Assembly: GCA_049999765.1 (NCBI GenBank)
Contig: JBNGIQ010009435.1
Coordinates: 105,071-149,122, forward strand
Direction of reading: 5' to 3'
DNA length: 44,052 nt
Source: Phaeoceros laevis
Taxonomy: Eukaryota > Anthocerotophyta > Anthocerotopsida > Notothyladales
This document shows, in pieces, positions 11,911-21,759 of this stretch. Position 1 is the stretch's first letter; each line of letters starts with the position of its first letter. The notes under the pieces were generated by a model. The model made no database searches. It was not told the origin of the DNA and saw only the letters and a program-made list of their open reading frames with translations. A program made the position numbers and the translations under genes.

Positions 11911-14593
11911 CCAGTTGAGGTCTCCGTCTGTTCCGTCTTTCTACCTGTTGTTTCCTCTGATCCTTGAAGGTGTCCTGGCCCTTCTATGACGGATTGAGCA
12001 CGTCTTACATCACGAATTGTCCCTCACATATCACGAATTTAACACGTCAATGTATCAGAACCTTTGCAGCTATCTGAGGGACAGACAATACACAAATGTT
12101 TCGGCAGCTTGACACTGTTACAGCAGAGAGGCAACAAAAGGGTGGCAGCAGGAGGATAGTGTGCGGACAATAGCAGGAGGGGTGTGTGACAGCAGAAAAA
12201 TTGACAGTGTAAGGAGACAGCAGCAGAAAAATGGCGATGTGAGGAGATCCTTGTCACAGGATTTGCAAGGAAGATGCTTCAGCAGGGAAGAGAGCAAGGA
12301 GACCACTGCGATCATTTCGGCGGGAGAGACAATGAGTGAGAGACCGTGACTGAAAAAACTTTGGTTGAGGTTAGGTTATATAGGCCTTTGAAGCTTCTAG
12401 GCTTCATGATTGTGTTTACAAAAAGGCGGCAGCCAGGCTGCTAGGTGGCACCTATAAAAAACTATTGTCAAAACGACGGCTTAGAGTATCTCACTAATTG
12501 AACTTCTCGGGTGATGTGGCTACCGGGTGTGATAGCAGCTGTCCAGTATCTCTGTAGACTATAATTAGAACATTAATGAGTCCTCGCCAAGTCTTGGCCT
12601 ACAGATGCTAAGTTTGAAGGCTGCGACTGCCCTGTCATGGACCATGTGGGCAACCTGTGATTGCCAGCAATTAATTTCGGCATGCCACTGGGACAAACAT
12701 TAAAGTCAATGCTTGTGAGGCCAGAATAAATGACAGCCAAACCCGTCTGGGCCGAAGGTTCCATACTTGCAGTCCGCAGACGGGATTTTTTACCTTTTCG
12801 AAGCCTAGTACGCTGGTGGTCATCCAGAACGGTTTTCAGCACAATACCCTATATACCATGACTGAAAAATCATGATAGAAAAATCATTTCATATGTAAGC
12901 ACGAATCAAGTACATACATAGATTCTAACACACATATACATGCTGCAAACGCAGCATTCCCGGTACACACACACACGGATTTCCAATATAAGACTTTGAA
13001 TGTTTTTTTTGAAAGTAACTGAAAATGACGTGGTGACATTGCCTCCTTCGAGGTCCCAACTACGATCATGCAGGCTGACAGGTCCTTGTTGCCTTGTGCA
13101 GGGATCCCGACAGGTTCTTGGTGGGTGCCTCCGATTTGATAACCCGAGCATGAAGTCCCTTGGGCTAAATCCAGAGAGGTGTTTGTATCCTTGAAGCTTT
13201 CATGTGTTATTCACGAAATCTGCGGAAGTACTGTCATTGCTCTTCGATCAAGTAGGTGCTATCTGCAAACTAGGTTGCAGCAGCATTCCCTGGGATTGTT
13301 TATGAAGTCATGCTAGTTACAATGCCAACATAGTGCACAGATTGGACAAAATATGCTGAAAAATACCAATTTCCGCACATTTGTCAATCATTTCGCAGAG
13401 CAGGCATCTGTATGGTAGGTACAGACCTCCACTTCTCCTTCATCAGTGCCAAAGAAGTATCATGGCCCAGGTTTCTGGTGGTCCATTGGCAGACCTAGGT
13501 CCTGCAAAGCTCTTGTGCGAGTTTGTGAAAATTAGTCTGCAATCAATCCATCTAATCCCGACTCTAACTGCCTGCTATATGTTACTCAGCAGGATGCACT
13601 TACTCAGTTATACAGCAACTCAACTCATGCTTGAAGATGTCAAGGAAAGTAGGAGCATCATTCAGATAATCGTACCTTGCACTAACCCACAGCCTTTTGT
13701 ACAAGTTTCTTTATAGCAGGACGTTTTCTAAACATGGTTAGCAGCATCAAATAGTGCATTCAGTTTGCACGTTCACTACAACAGGCTTCAAACGTTGTTT
13801 TTGCATACCTGAATTGTCATTTTTCAGGCATGGACAGCGTTCCTGTTCAAGACAATTTTTGCACAAGGGTTTTGACCAAACACAGCATTCCGTTTACTCT
13901 GGACAGCTAAGTACTCATGCAATCACAGTTAAGCAAACATCATGCCTCAGTAAGGATCCCAAAACCCAAAGAAACCAATTATAAACATGAACTCATGCTG
14001 CTTCTTACAGATTGTGAAGACAGTGGCTGCGACATGATTTTCAGCTGCTAAATCCTGGACCAAGCGAGTACTGCAGTATGCTGCGTAGCTTCCCTCTTGA
14101 AGCCCCCTTCTTCACTTCTCAGTCCCTTGAGTTTTCAGCAAAAACAGGTTTTCTAACAGGTTGCTGTTGCATTGCAGGAGGGATACTGGTGTTTGCGATT
14201 TTGAGATGGCAGAATGCTGGTAGACACCAGAGGAGGGGAGGACTGGAGCTGTTTGACGCCAAACTGTAGATTCTTCCAAAGAAGTGAGGACAATTGCCAG
14301 CTAGGGTCAGACAACAAGAGGGTAAGGCAAGGTGAGAGCAATGTAGTTGCAAATACTTGCAGAAGGACTGCCTATCAAGTATTTGAGCAAGGGAAGGCAG
14401 GTGAGAAAAAACAGTAGGTGACGGTGGGTAGCACTGGAGCCCGCAAGCTCAGCTGATTGCAGACATGAGGACTAGAAGGTTTGGTGCAAGACAGAGATCA
14501 CTGAGAAAATGTGTGTCTTAGGTAGCTATTTATCATGCTATGGGGTGGATGGCGGCAGTGAGAGAGAGCTATGCGCTGGAACAAGTGGGATAA

Positions 14594-14728
14594 GAAGTCA
14601 CAATTGTGGACATGTACGCAAAATGTGGAAGATTATGTGATGCAGAAATGGTGTTTGCCAAAATGTCCACCAAGAATGTGGTGACATGGAATGCTCTGCT
14701 CAATGGCTACGCCAGACATAGTGAGTAG
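14594..14728 (+). pseudogene. PPR repeat relic
   Basis: A 44-codon stretch reads as a pentatricopeptide repeat: it contains VDMYAKCGRLCDAEMVF followed by NVVTWNALLNGYARH, the linked helix pattern typical of plant PLS-class PPR proteins. It is bounded by an in-frame TAA at 14591 and a TAG at 14726, and no further repeats are seen on either side. It is most likely a fragment of an old gene copy. PPR proteins generally bind organelle RNA, but this relic is unlikely to be functional. Confidence 0.75.
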
Positions 14729-15511
14729 CTTCTAGGTAATCAACCGTGCTCTAAGGTCTGGGTAGGTATGACATACCAGAATGCTAGCAATGATGAATTT
14801 TAAAGGCTTCTCTAGCCATTCGGGCTTTGCCAACGTGATTGTGCTTGCACATTATTGCCTTGAACAGCTGTGCAGCGAGGAATCCTGCTCGGAATCAGCT
14901 AGTATCAACTAGTGATGCCAGGATCCTGCAGAAGCCGGGACAGTTAGCCTTTTTTCATCATCAGCAGCCGCAAAAGCATTGAATGAACCTGTCCTTTGGC
15001 GTTGGTGTCCACTTCTTTCGACTCGTCTCCCGATGTGCTATAAATGAGCTCTTGTTTTAGCATTCTGTGCCACGATTTTGACTGTACCAGGTTTTTTATG
15101 CCCGCCATCCTTTCACGTTAGTAACTTGAACGTATGGCCAAGATAAATATGGGTCTAGCCCTTCTTTATCCCGTTCAGTTACTTATATCTGTTGTCAGCA
15201 AGTATTCAGGTCATGTACTGGTCTACGTATGTCCATGTGGACTGCCTCCATGTCCTTAAGTGACCATGTTTATAACCATTTCCCAAGGCTTACAAATCAT
15301 TTGCAGCTTCGCTCTCTTTTAAGTATTTATCAGCTGAAGCATTCTTGATGCATCTGATAGACACACAGTATATCACACACCCACACACCCGGGATTCAGT
15401 GTGTGTGTGTGTGTGTGTGTGACCCACCATCCGACCCGATGTGCCATTAAGTCTACCCTCATATAGGTGGATGCGGTGTGCATCCCCTATATGGGGAGCA
15501 CACCACACCAC
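14729..15511. other. Intergenic DNA with microsatellite and hairpin
   Basis: No gene seen. A (GT)n run lies at about 15398-15421, with a CA-rich stretch just before it on the same strand, so the two could pair. An inverted repeat GGTGTGC...GCACACC enclosing TCCCCTATATGGGGA lies at about 15475-15506, immediately beyond the C-terminal end of the neighbouring reverse transcriptase. Confidence 0.6.
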
Positions 15512-17180
15512 TTAGAGTTGTAGACGGATCCATCCTCCTGCGTGCCGTTTAGCTGGAGTGATCCTATTTTTGTGAGCTCTGTTGGGCCTGTCAGCTCTGA
15601 TCAGCTTAGTCTGTAAAGCCACTCGGGCAATCAATAGTTCAATGCTGACATGGGCACCTGGAAAAACGTTAGTCTCAAGGAAACTTTGTATTCCTTTAAG
15701 CAGACGGGTCCGATCAAATCCGTTTGTAACAAACGCCTCAACCAGAATCTCTAGTTCCTTAAAAGCCAAATTGACAGAGTTGCAAATGTATGGTACGATG
15801 AATGCCTGCGAGAGGATTATCTTATATGCTTGCCGAATCTGACGATTGGACTGTAGATGTATGAACTGTGCGATTTGAAAGGGCAATGCCCGTCGCTTGT
15901 CATACTTTGTGAATTGATATTGTCCCCGCTGAATGTTCTTGACTGAAAACTAGAATGACAGGAAGTGGGCATCTGTGCCAACCTGTTGTCCTTGCTCATT
16001 AACCCCGTATTTTTGGATTTCCACCTCCATGCTGACCACATCCAGAGGGTAAATCCAGAATGGGTTATCTTCTGTTCTCACTGAAGCTGGGTTCAGAAAT
16101 TGCATGGGAGTCCCTGCGTTCATCCAACAGACATCATCCATGTATCGCTTAGCGTACTGGAATTTGGCCATTAGGTCAGCTCTGCCGAGCTTGGCCAACC
16201 GAAGGATGAATGCTGCTTCATAGTGATGAAAGTAGAGAGTGCACCACAATGGAGAGCAGGCAAATCCCATTGGGATTCCTGCCACCTGCCTCCAAACTTT
16301 ATCACCAAGTTGCCCAAAGCAATGGTGCATTAGCCAACAATGTAGTTGTATTAATCTTTCAGCAATGAGCTCAATGTAAATGCTTTGTTTGCCTTCTTGA
16401 GCTCGTACAGCCCATCTGGCTTTGGCAAAAGAGGCTCTTGTTGTGTCATACCTGACGAACATCACTTGACTGCTTCTCTTACCCTTATTGCTTTTCATTG
16501 CTTGTATGCCATCTGGACACATGCTGAGATGGCAGTCACAAGAGAATCAGGGCCATCTGTTGGGATAGCCTCATAGCAGTGGGCAATGTCTGTAACAAAC
16601 ACGTCATGGAGCTTAGAGGGGAGATTCAAGGACATATCCAGTGTAGACTCCGTAATCCAAAACATGGAAGTGTGCACATTCAGAAATCTTTCGAACACAT
16701 TTTGCTTATCTGCTGCCCAGTTTTTGAGCATAGGTATGAGGGCATTCGTTGCCACTGTGAGCAGGTCTGCAAGGATAGAGAAGACACATTCGTGTCCATT
16801 AGTCAGCCACCTATACTTTTTCTTATGTTGCTTATAGGTCGCCATCAAGTACGGGAGGGTAGCCTCCTCATCAATTGACCATTCTGGGAGAAGTTCAGCG
16901 ATCTACTGCTGCACATCCATAAGTATGTACTCAGTTGATTCCTGTACTGGTGCGAAATCTGGACTAGACAAGCGTTTTAGAGCCTCGGCACGTATGAGAG
17001 TGATGCAAACGAAACATGGAGTGTTAGCAGCTTTGTCAAGCCCTGCTATGTAAAGATGTCTTTGCAACCAGGTTACCTCATCACAGACTTGCTCGACATC
17101 AAAGATATATGGCTGATGTACCTGAGTATGTTTTCTACTTGTACATGCCTTTTTGAGTTGGTCCCTGTGTGGGACCAACC
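15512..17180 (-). mobile_element. Penelope-like reverse transcriptase, copy 1
   Basis: About 555 codons read on the minus strand. From the N side: a GLDKAANTPCF motif, which I compare with the DKG motif of Penelope-like elements; a YKQHKKKYRWLTN segment; RT motif A (VTDIAHCYEAIP); motif B (GIPMGFACSPLWC); catalytic motif C (RYMDDVCW); FWIYPLDVVSME; then a thumb-like region with YDKRRALPF and FIHLQSNRQIRQAYKII. The three RT catalytic aspartates are kept. Lesions: in-frame TAG at 16903-16905, a -1 frame offset near 16500, and TAG at 15950-15952. No GIY-YIG or other endonuclease is visible. It looks like the least damaged copy. The family assignment is inferred from motif order. Telomerase-like or other RT lineages are alternatives. 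Both ends of the element are undefined. Confidence 0.75.
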
Positions 17181-17812
17181 AGTGTGGGAGTCTTGCTCAC
17201 CGCTTGCGCAACATGTGGACCAATTTGGCCCCTGTCCAGGTTTTGCAGCTAGCCCTTAAGAACACCATTCGGGATCCTTCTTTAACAGTTGCCCAAATCT
17301 TGGATGAGGATACCATTTGCAGGCCTGTGCAGAAGACTGAAAAATCTCCTTGGTTTCCAGTTAACAAGCCAGGGCTGCCTCGGGCTGCTTGGCCCACCCT
17401 GGTTTCCTACCCAGGGTCTCACGCCTTTCGGGGGGAAGGCACTGGCATGGTGCAGCGCCATTCCTCTGGTCAGTGGGAGCCTCCCAGTGCAGAGAAGCGC
17501 GAGAGGGCCATGGGTTTTGCAGCTGGCACCGCGGCCCATAGGAAACTCAACCAACCGCAACTCAACTCGCTTTTAGGCAAAGCGTTTGATCTCAACGCCT
17601 TGTCCTGGCTGGTTTCTGCGTGCCTGGTTTTTCAAATGTTGCGCGGGGTTGTTTCCAGCAGCAGGCCGGTGTACCATTCTGTAACCTGGCATCCCGACTT
17701 TGTGTATCTGCCCTGTCACGGGCGATACAACTTCTGTCCCACTGCTGGGGGGGGGGGAGGCGCCCGGATTTTATTATCAGGATATGCCTTCATACATGAG
17801 CTCTCGACATAA
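17153..17812 (+). other. Open frame of unknown nature before gypsy pol
   Basis: A 219-codon open frame overlaps the N-terminal edge of reverse-transcriptase copy 1 on the other strand and ends just past a G-run (17748-17757). I recognise no gag, zinc knuckle or protease motif. It may be a degraded gag/protease region of the following gypsy element, whose pol continues in another frame from the G-run onward. A 9-bp inverted repeat with a 5-bp loop sits at 17157-17179. Confidence 0.3.
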
Positions 17813-19130
17813 GCTTGGGCAGGAGGATGGGTCACGGCTAACAGATTCGTTCAGTGCTGATGCACATGTCACTTCAGCACAGGAGCGGGAGCGACCATCT
17901 CTGGATGAGGCATTAGCTGCCTTGGGACAAGGAGCTGGCCACCCTTCGGCACCACCTATGAAGTCAGGAGAATTCGCCTGGACCATGGGTCCCCAACTGA
18001 CTGCTGAAGAGAGGAAAAGGCTGCATAGCTTGCTGGACAGGTATAGGTCTTATTTCGCTTTTTCGATGAAGGAGCTTAGTAAGTGTAGCATTATGAGGTT
18101 CAAATTGAACCTTACAGATGACTCACCCATCTTCAAGAGGCGACATAGGTTGAGTAGGTATGAGTGGGAGTTGGTAGATGCCAGATGCAAGGAATTGCAT
18201 GAGGCAGGTCTTATCAGACCGTCTTCATCCAGCTTTGCTGCAGCCACTGTGTTACCCGCCAAGAAGGATAGCAACGGATTGTGGATTGAGAAGAGGATGG
18301 GGGACTAAAGGCCTCTCAACTCGGTCACTCCTCAGGACAGGTACCCCATGCCTACGCCGGAGGAGATTTTCGACAGCATTGGGGGAGCCAAGTACTTCTC
18401 TATTCTGGATTTGCGCCAAGGCTTTAACTAGATCCTGATGGACGAGGAGGACTGCTGCAAAACTGCATTTCATGGAAGTTCCCAGTTATGGGAATGGCTT
18501 GTTATGCCATTTGGTCTCAAGAATGCGCCGGTGATGTTTCAGAGGGTGATGGACCAGGTTCTAGCAGGAGCTGATTATCTTAAGTGCTATGTGGATGATG
18601 TGCTGGTACATAGCAATACATTCGATGAGCATTTACAGCACTTGGAAGATTTTAACAAAGCGGAGGCTAACTACTCCTCTTACGAAGGAGAGTGCTTGGC
18701 AGTGGTTTGGGCTATGTCTCATTTCCGTCCTTATCTGAATGGCAACAAATTCACCCTGTATACTGACCATCAACCGCTCAAGTGGCTCATGACAAATGAC
18801 AAACTTAGCGGCAAGCTGGCCAGGTGGGCCATGATCTTGCAGGAATACGAGTTTGAGATGATCCATCGTGCAGGAGTTACTCACCAGAACGCAGACACCC
18901 TTTCTTGGAGTCCAGTATCTTCGTTAGCAGATTTGACAGTTGCACGCATGGACCATGATGTGGGGACGATAGGTATTGCTGCTACTGCTTATGTGTCATT
19001 GCTAGCTAACACGGTGACGCTGCCCAGCAGTTGCCGCAGGGATGTTTGGCAAGACCAAGCTACAATGCAGTACCTCCAGCAGGGCACGTATGCATCAGGA
19101 GCCACCAGCACCGAGAAAGAACGTATTTAG
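17700..19130 (+). pseudogene. Gypsy reverse transcriptase and RNase H, broken
   Basis: One frame with RT motifs LDLRQGFN, MPFGLKNAP and the catalytic YVDDVL, then RNase H sequence YTDHQPLKWL and HRAGVTHQNADTLS. In-frame stops: TAA at 18306 (where RPLN follows) and TAG at 18429 (within GFN-stop-I, where Gln is usual). Directly after HLQHLED the frame jumps to KAEANYSSYEGECLAV, so the RT thumb and the first part of RNase H, including its first catalytic Asp, are deleted in frame. A third stop ends the block at 19130. It would copy RNA to DNA if intact. This copy cannot. Confidence 0.85.
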
Positions 19131-20091
19131 CAGCATGCTCGAAGGTATGTGTGGCGACAAGATCATCTTGTGCGGCGACTGCCAGAAGGTGAACACCTTG
19201 TGCCCCCTCCACAGGACCGTGCTGGGCTCATTCAGCAGGTGCATTCTGACTTGGGCCACTTTGGTATCAAAAGGACGTATAGCTTGCTCGCCCCGCACTA
19301 CCATTGGGCTGGGATGTACTCCCAAGAGCATCAGACGGTTGCCAGGTGCACGCAATGTGACAGGGTCAAGTCCTCTTTCAACGACAAGTCCAGCAAACTT
19401 CAACCGCTGCCCATCCAGGGGCTCTTCTATCGGTGGTCATGCGACTTAGCCGGCGAGCTGCCCAAGACCCCAAGAGGGAATGTGTATGTGCTGGTAATGA
19501 TCGAACACTTCTCCAAGTGGATTGAATTAGTTGCTTTGCCTGACAAAACATCGCATAGCACCAGCCAGGCCTTCTTGTGGCAGGTCTTGAGCAGGTTTGG
19601 AGCGAGGTTTGGAGCGTGCGCGGAGTGTCTGACCGATCAAGGGACCGAATCCCGAGGGGAATTCCAGGACCTGCTCGACCATGCTTTGGTGGACCACAGG
19701 TTACCTCCCAGGACCATCCCCAAGCCGATGGCTTGGCTGAGCGGATGGTGCAAACCATTAAGCAAGGTCTACGGAAATTCTGCCTCACGCATAACAAGTC
19801 TGACTGGGATCTAGCGCTGCCATACCTGGCTATGGGATACAGAATGAGCAGGCATGCCTCCTTGGGGGAGTTCTCTCCCTATTACTTGCTGTTTGGCCGG
19901 CATCCTTTGCCTCCATCCAGCATTGCTCGGCAAATGGAGGCAGTAGTGGATTTAGACAGCCCGGCCACATGGGCCAAAGTCATGTCTAATCGTGCAGCGC
20001 TTTTCAGGAAGGCTATGCCCATGGCAATGCAGAACCTGCAGATTGCGCAGCACCGTGACACGCTGCGGTATGCCTATACCCGGGGGGGGGG
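19131..20091 (+). pseudogene. Gypsy integrase, zinc finger and DDE core, broken
   Basis: The same frame as the RT continues: an H-H-C-C zinc finger (VHSDLGHFG, CTQCDRVKSS), then the DDE core with first Asp in YRWSCDLAGELP and second in CLTDQGTES. A frame change near 19700 is needed to reach the catalytic Glu in HPQADGLAERMVQTIK and the following WDLALPYLAMGYR and YYLLFGRHPLPP. The final stretch runs into a G-run (about 20081-20090), where the frame changes again. At least two frameshifts make it non-functional as it stands. Confidence 0.85.
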
Positions 20092-20523
20092 TCTTACCGG
20101 CCCAAGGCTCGAAAATTTGAGGTTGGCGACTTCGTATACATGCAGCAGCAGCAGGGTGATACCTTGGAAACCTCGACTAGCCGTGTTATCTTGCGGGTTC
20201 AATCTGTCAAGCCGTCCGGTATTCTGGTGCTCCAAGGGAAGGACGGCCGCACTATCTCCCAGCATCCCAAGCATTGCGCTCCGTGTCATCTGCCCAATCT
20301 TGACACCACCGTCGTCACTGCCAACTGGATTCCGCCTATTGATTATCCTTGTCAGGTATGTCATCGCATTGACGATGCTGACAAAATGTTGCTTTGTGAT
20401 AATTGCAACAAGGGTTTTCATCTGTTTTTCCTTCAACCTGAGTTGCTGCAAGTGCCAGATTCATTATGGTTTTGTGCCTCGTGTTTAGCCCGTTCTGCTT
20501 CTCACAGCTCCTCTCCCTCTTAG
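20092..20523 (+). pseudogene. Gypsy integrase C-terminus with PHD finger
   Basis: After the G-run the frame reads KFEVGDFVYMQQQ, typical of the SH3-like integrase tail, then SGILVLQGKDG. About 50 residues later comes a PHD-type zinc finger: CQVC, LLCDNC, KGFH and FCASC in the C4HC3 order. The Cys expected three residues after the His is Phe (HLFF), consistent with a single TGC-to-TTC change. PHD fingers read histone H3 tails, so the module probably directed integration to chromatin marks, as chromodomains do in chromoviruses. The targeting role is inferred. It ends at TAG 20521-20523, next to the G-run. Confidence 0.8.
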
Positions 20524-20533
20524 TCAAGGAGCT

Positions 20534-20544
20534 GGGGGGGGGGG
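20534..20544 (+). other. Polypurine-tract candidate
   Basis: Eleven consecutive G residues lie 11 bp after the gypsy pol stop codon and just before TATATAAACAG. The position fits a plus-strand priming tract at the edge of a 3' LTR. Confidence 0.5.
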
Positions 20545-20546
20545 TA

Positions 20547-20690
20547 TATAAACAGCCCTGCTTTTCTTTTCTGCACAAGCTGTGTTGTGGGTGGTGGGAA
20601 CCATGGCTGGTTGCAGCCTATCATACAGGTTTCAAGCAGTGTTCAGGTCACTCAAGCGATGCAGCACAAGAGACGTACCTTCGCACGACA
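20547..20690 (+). repeat. 144-bp direct repeat, copy 1
   Basis: Starts with TATAAACAGCCCTG and ends with CGCACGACA. It matches 21257-21400 with five differences. It lies immediately after the gypsy polypurine-tract candidate, so it may be the start of the 3' LTR. Confidence 0.9.
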
Positions 20691-21256
20691 GCTGTCACGA
20701 TGCGGTATCAGGCATCGTGATGCAAGTGACTGCTCATATGGTTGTGTTCTTTACCATGGCCGCATGGCGCTTCTTACCCTGGTTTTTGCAGCGCTTCTTA
20801 CATCGTGCTTTTACAGTTACTAGCATATGTCATTATCGCGATAAGGGTTATTCAGGTCTACTAGTAATGCTGTCATAGTGTAACCCCTTTTCACACTTGT
20901 ACTCGGCCAGTGCATTTTAGCTCATTAAGAGCAGGCTGTGCCAACTAGGATGGTAGGAGCATGAATGCTGCTAATCTCGGCACATCCTCGCGTCGACGGC
21001 GGTAACGGCAGTAAGTGAGAAGTAGAGTGAGGTTAGGTTAAGTCCCGCTCCCGCTCGTTTGAGCTTCAGTCTTTAGCAAATTCCACTCTCGGGCAGCGCT
21101 GCAGCTTTCCAGCGATCAACAACGTGATTCTTTGAATGTGACAATCTGTATTGTTAATTTTCGTTTGATGCCTCTTGGGCAACTTCGCTAGGCTCATTTC
21201 CTGTGTTCACGGGATCTTACCACTTTGCATTCATAGGTTTTGTGCAAAAATCTGAT
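20691..21256. other. Spacer between the 144-bp repeats
   Basis: No gene seen. Contains GATGCGGTATCAGGCATCGTGATGC (imperfect inverted pairs) near 20700 and otherwise unremarkable sequence. It could be the rest of a gypsy 3' LTR. Confidence 0.35.
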
Positions 21257-21400
21257 TATAAACAGCCCTGCTTTTCTTTTCTGCACAAGCTGTGTTGTGG
21301 GTGGTGGGAATCATGGCTGGTTGCAGCCTATCATACAAGTTTCAGGCAGTGTTCAGGTCACTCAAGCGATGCAGCACAACAAACGTACCTTCGCACGACA
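21257..21400 (+). repeat. 144-bp direct repeat, copy 2
   Basis: Second copy of the block at 20547-20690 (about 96.5% identical). It forms the TATA-containing start of the leader of reverse-transcriptase copy 2 and includes the ATG at 21313. Confidence 0.9.
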
Positions 21401-21549
21401 AGAGCCTAGAAGTTTTGAAGTTGAGAGAAATTGCTAAGAAATTGGAATCCCTTCGGGTTACGGCCAATCCAGCCGATGCTTCAACATCCACAACTCAGCC
21501 AAGGAAGGTGGAGGGGCCAGCCTCACCAGCTGACCTACCTGGCACTTGA
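21313..21549 (+). CDS. Leader open frame of RT copy 2
   Basis: A 78-codon frame starts MAGCSLSYKFQ and ends GPASPADLPGT before TGA. The middle (LEVLKLREIAKKLESLRV) looks helical or coiled-coil. Its 3' part (21501-21534) matches two units of the 30-37 kb tandem array at 33 of 34 bases each. It may be the first exon of the downstream RT protein, joined by splicing to the RT frame that resumes after a TGCAG at about 21765. That joining is a guess. It could also be non-coding. Confidence 0.35.
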   Translation: MAGCSLSYKFQAVFRSLKRCSTTNVPSHDKSLEVLKLREIAKKLESLRVTANPADASTSTTQPRKVEGPASPADLPGT

Positions 21550-21759
21550 TGGATGCTGCCCAGGACACAGTGGTTTTGTGAACTGGCAGCTAGAGTGTTT
21601 GAATGCTTTTTTTTGTGTCCTTTTTGCATTTTCTGGGTCTATGGATGGACTAGCTTGCTGCAGGTCTAAAGGTCCCAGTAGTCTCCACACCAGCTGCAAC
21701 AACACAGAGTTGCGTGACTCTGTGTGTTGCAACTGATGTGGAGACTCCTGCATCTACAG

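Larger units (their letters stand above)
7207..14593. other. Gene-poor interval
   Basis: I find no supported gene here. Open frames are short, overlap each other and have low-complexity composition. Short tandem duplications are listed separately. Segments around 8.3-8.9 kb and 13.4-14.4 kb share diverged words (for example CTCCTTC-TC-GTGCCAA and CAAGGTGAGAGCAA), which suggests two old copies of one repeat. This was judged by eye only. Confidence 0.5.
17700..20545 (+). mobile_element. Ty3/gypsy pol remnant with PHD finger
   Basis: Order: RT, RNase H, integrase, integrase C-terminal domain, PHD finger. This is the gypsy domain order. No gag, protease or 5' LTR was recognised. An 11-G run (20534-20544) right after the coding end resembles a polypurine tract, so a 3' LTR may begin at about 20545. 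The element is broken by stops, frameshifts and a deletion, all described in the part-entries. The 5' limit is uncertain. Confidence 0.8.

Noticed and set aside
11721-11989. Cys/Ser/Ala/Leu-rich plus-strand frames
   Set aside because: They are translations of the CTCTGCTC low-complexity tract.
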